Below, piece after piece: positions 5,372-6,127 of a stretch of 6,127 bases of DNA. Below the pieces are notes generated by a model. The model had not been told where the DNA came from, ran no database searches, and was given only the letters and a program-made list of their open reading frames with translations. The stretch lies in the NCBI GenBank assembly GCA_024636425.1, contig JAGXHB010000243.1:1-6127 (forward strand), given 5' to 3'. Each line of letters begins with the position of its first letter. The stretch's first letter is position 1. The DNA comes from Roseobacter sp. (GTDB lineage Bacteria; Pseudomonadota; Alphaproteobacteria; Rhodobacterales; Rhodobacteraceae). The translations under genes were made by a program, and so were the position numbers.

Positions 5372-5839
5372 ATGAACTTCGACCGGATCGACCTGAAAAT
5401 CCTCGACATCCTGCAACGGGATGCAACCGTCCCGGTCGCTCGCATCGCCGAGCAGGTAGGTTTGTCGCAGACGCCGTGCTGGAAGCGCATACAGAAGCAT
5501 CAGGAGTATGGCGTGATCCGCGCCCGCGTGGCGCTGTTGGACCCGGAAGTCTTCGGCCTAAACCTGACCGCCTTCGTGATGGTAGAAGCGGTGGAGCATA
5601 CGGCGGACTGGCGCACTGACTTCCTTGCCGCAGTCGAAGCGCTTGAGCCAATCCGTGACATCCACCGCCTCGCCGGATCCCATGACTTCATGCTGCGGGT
5701 TGTGGTGGCGGACATGCTAGCGTTCGACGCGTTTTATGAGACCCTGACATCCAGGATCAGATTGCGAAGCGTGAGTTCGGTATTCGCCTTAGAACAGGTA
5801 AAGTCGAGCACGGCGATACCGATAACAGGGTTGATCTGA
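5372..5839 (+). CDS. Lrp/AsnC-family transcriptional regulator, DecR (YbaO)-like
   Basis: This 155-residue protein has the standard Lrp/AsnC layout and length: an N-terminal helix-turn-helix (about 4-50; FDRIDLKILDILQRDATVPV, then RIAEQVGLSQTPCWKRIQKH), a linker, and a ligand-binding RAM domain (about 67-150) containing RLAGSHDFMLRVVVADM. The stretches TPCWKRI, VALLDPEVFGLNLTAFVM, and FALEQVKSSTAIPI resemble E. coli DecR (YbaO), an activator of cysteine detoxification genes, more than Lrp itself. This comparison is from memory of the family, not an alignment. Members form dimers to octamers and respond to amino acids. The gene diverges from the Rrf2 regulator beside the sulfate operon, which fits a cysteine or sulfur-amino-acid signal, but the target is not shown by the sequence. 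It is preceded by a strong ribosome site and a 43-base inverted repeat. Confidence 0.93.
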   Translation: MNFDRIDLKILDILQRDATVPVARIAEQVGLSQTPCWKRIQKHQEYGVIRARVALLDPEVFGLNLTAFVMVEAVEHTADWRTDFLAAVEALEPIRDIHRLAGSHDFMLRVVVADMLAFDAFYETLTSRIRLRSVSSVFALEQVKSSTAIPITGLI

Positions 5840-5969
5840 AATCTGACTTAGAGCTCGGGCCAAATTCCGCAATTCTGCCTCTCAATCAACTCATATGCTG
5901 CACGATAAACGAATGGCCGGTTTAGTAACGCTGCAGTACAACTTCCGATCGGACGGCGAGAGTCTGCTG

Positions 5970-5993
5970 TGGGCCGTCCGTGAAGACGGCCCA
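5970..5993. terminator. Strong hairpin between convergent genes, probable terminator
   Basis: TGGGCCGTC (5970-5978) pairs perfectly with GACGGCCCA (5985-5993) around a 6-base loop, giving a 9-bp GC-rich stem. It sits between the Lrp gene end (5839) and the end of the right-edge recombinase gene (5999), six bases past the latter's stop. There is only a short T-run on the plus side (ATGCCTTT) and none on the minus side, so termination is plausible but not certain. Confidence 0.5.
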
Positions 5994-5998
5994 TGCCT

Positions 5999-6127
5999 TT
6001 AGATTTCGATAGCTTCGGCGATGGCTAGCGCATCTTCAAGTTCAACTCCGAGGTATCTGACAGTGCTGTCCATCTTGGTATGCCCTAACAACAGCTGGAC
6101 TGCCCGAAGGTTGCCTGTCTTCTTGTA
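5999..6127 (-). CDS. Tyrosine recombinase/integrase, C-terminal fragment (cut by window edge)
   Basis: The minus-strand frame enters from the right edge and ends at TAA (6001-5999), giving the last 42 residues. They read YKKTGNLRAVQLLLGHTKMD, then STVRYLGVELEDALAIAEAI. This contains the C-terminal catalytic box of tyrosine recombinases: LLGH, with the box-III histidine (His16 of the fragment), and the nucleophile tyrosine in TVRYLG (Tyr25). The N-terminal and remaining catalytic residues lie beyond base 6127. The C-terminal sequence is of a different subfamily from that expected of the recombinase whose N-terminus is at 1-189, so they are probably two genes. The fragment shows no damage. Confidence 0.87.
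   Translation of the reverse strand, partial: YKKTGNLRAVQLLLGHTKMDSTVRYLGVELEDALAIAEAIEI

Noticed and set aside
1..6127. The two edge recombinase fragments as the two ends of one gene on a circular molecule
   Set aside because: Joining the ends would give only about 105 residues, far short of a tyrosine recombinase of about 200-330, and the two pieces appear to belong to different subfamilies.
1..6127. tRNA genes, CRISPR arrays, toxin-antitoxin pairs or known riboswitches
   Set aside because: Reading both strands I saw no cloverleaf with a T-loop, no regularly spaced repeats, no paired small genes and no recognisable SAM or other riboswitch core.

Overview
The window looks like accessory or rearranged DNA from an alphaproteobacterium, most likely a member of the Rhodobacterales/Roseobacter group. 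This rests on the protein families, the moderately high GC coding bias and the type of recombinases at the two edges; no 16S or other phylogenetic marker is present, so the assignment is inference.

Layout. At the left edge (1-189, minus) is the N-terminus of a tyrosine recombinase of the kind that accompanies IS91-type transposases. After about 260 non-coding bases comes a complete DMT/EamA-family drug/metabolite exporter (450-1397, minus). Next is about 700 bases (1479-2175) with no convincing gene, only possible remnants. The core (2176-4552, minus) is a sulfate ABC transporter operon: an upstream gene with sulfate-binding-protein (Sbp) and CysT parts, then cysW and cysA. Upstream of it, on the same strand, is an Rrf2-family regulator with four cysteines (4732-5199). 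Diverging from that is an Lrp/AsnC-family regulator resembling DecR/YbaO (5372-5839, plus). At the right edge (5999-6127, minus) is the C-terminus of a second tyrosine recombinase. A strong hairpin separates the two convergent genes there.

The main observation is that the sulfate transporter is broken in an unusual way. The first gene is an in-frame chimera. It joins the leader and first ~77 mature residues of the sulfate-binding protein to the last ~94 residues of the CysT permease, with an apparent internal deletion of roughly 1.3 kb. The chimera still runs into cysW with an 8-base stop/start overlap, and cysW is full length. CysA holds a complete ATPase core but ends right after it, without the usual C-terminal TOBE-like domain. 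The transporter as encoded here should lack a complete binding protein and one of its two permeases. The control region looks intact: two similar 25-bp dyads lie between the Rrf2 gene and the chimera and overlap a good -10 box. They are candidate operators.

Together the intact parts describe a sulfur-acquisition locus with two dedicated regulators: a cysteine-rich Rrf2 protein and a DecR-like, possibly cysteine-sensing Lrp protein. Its transport function appears to have been lost by deletion, in a segment bordered by two different site-specific recombinases.
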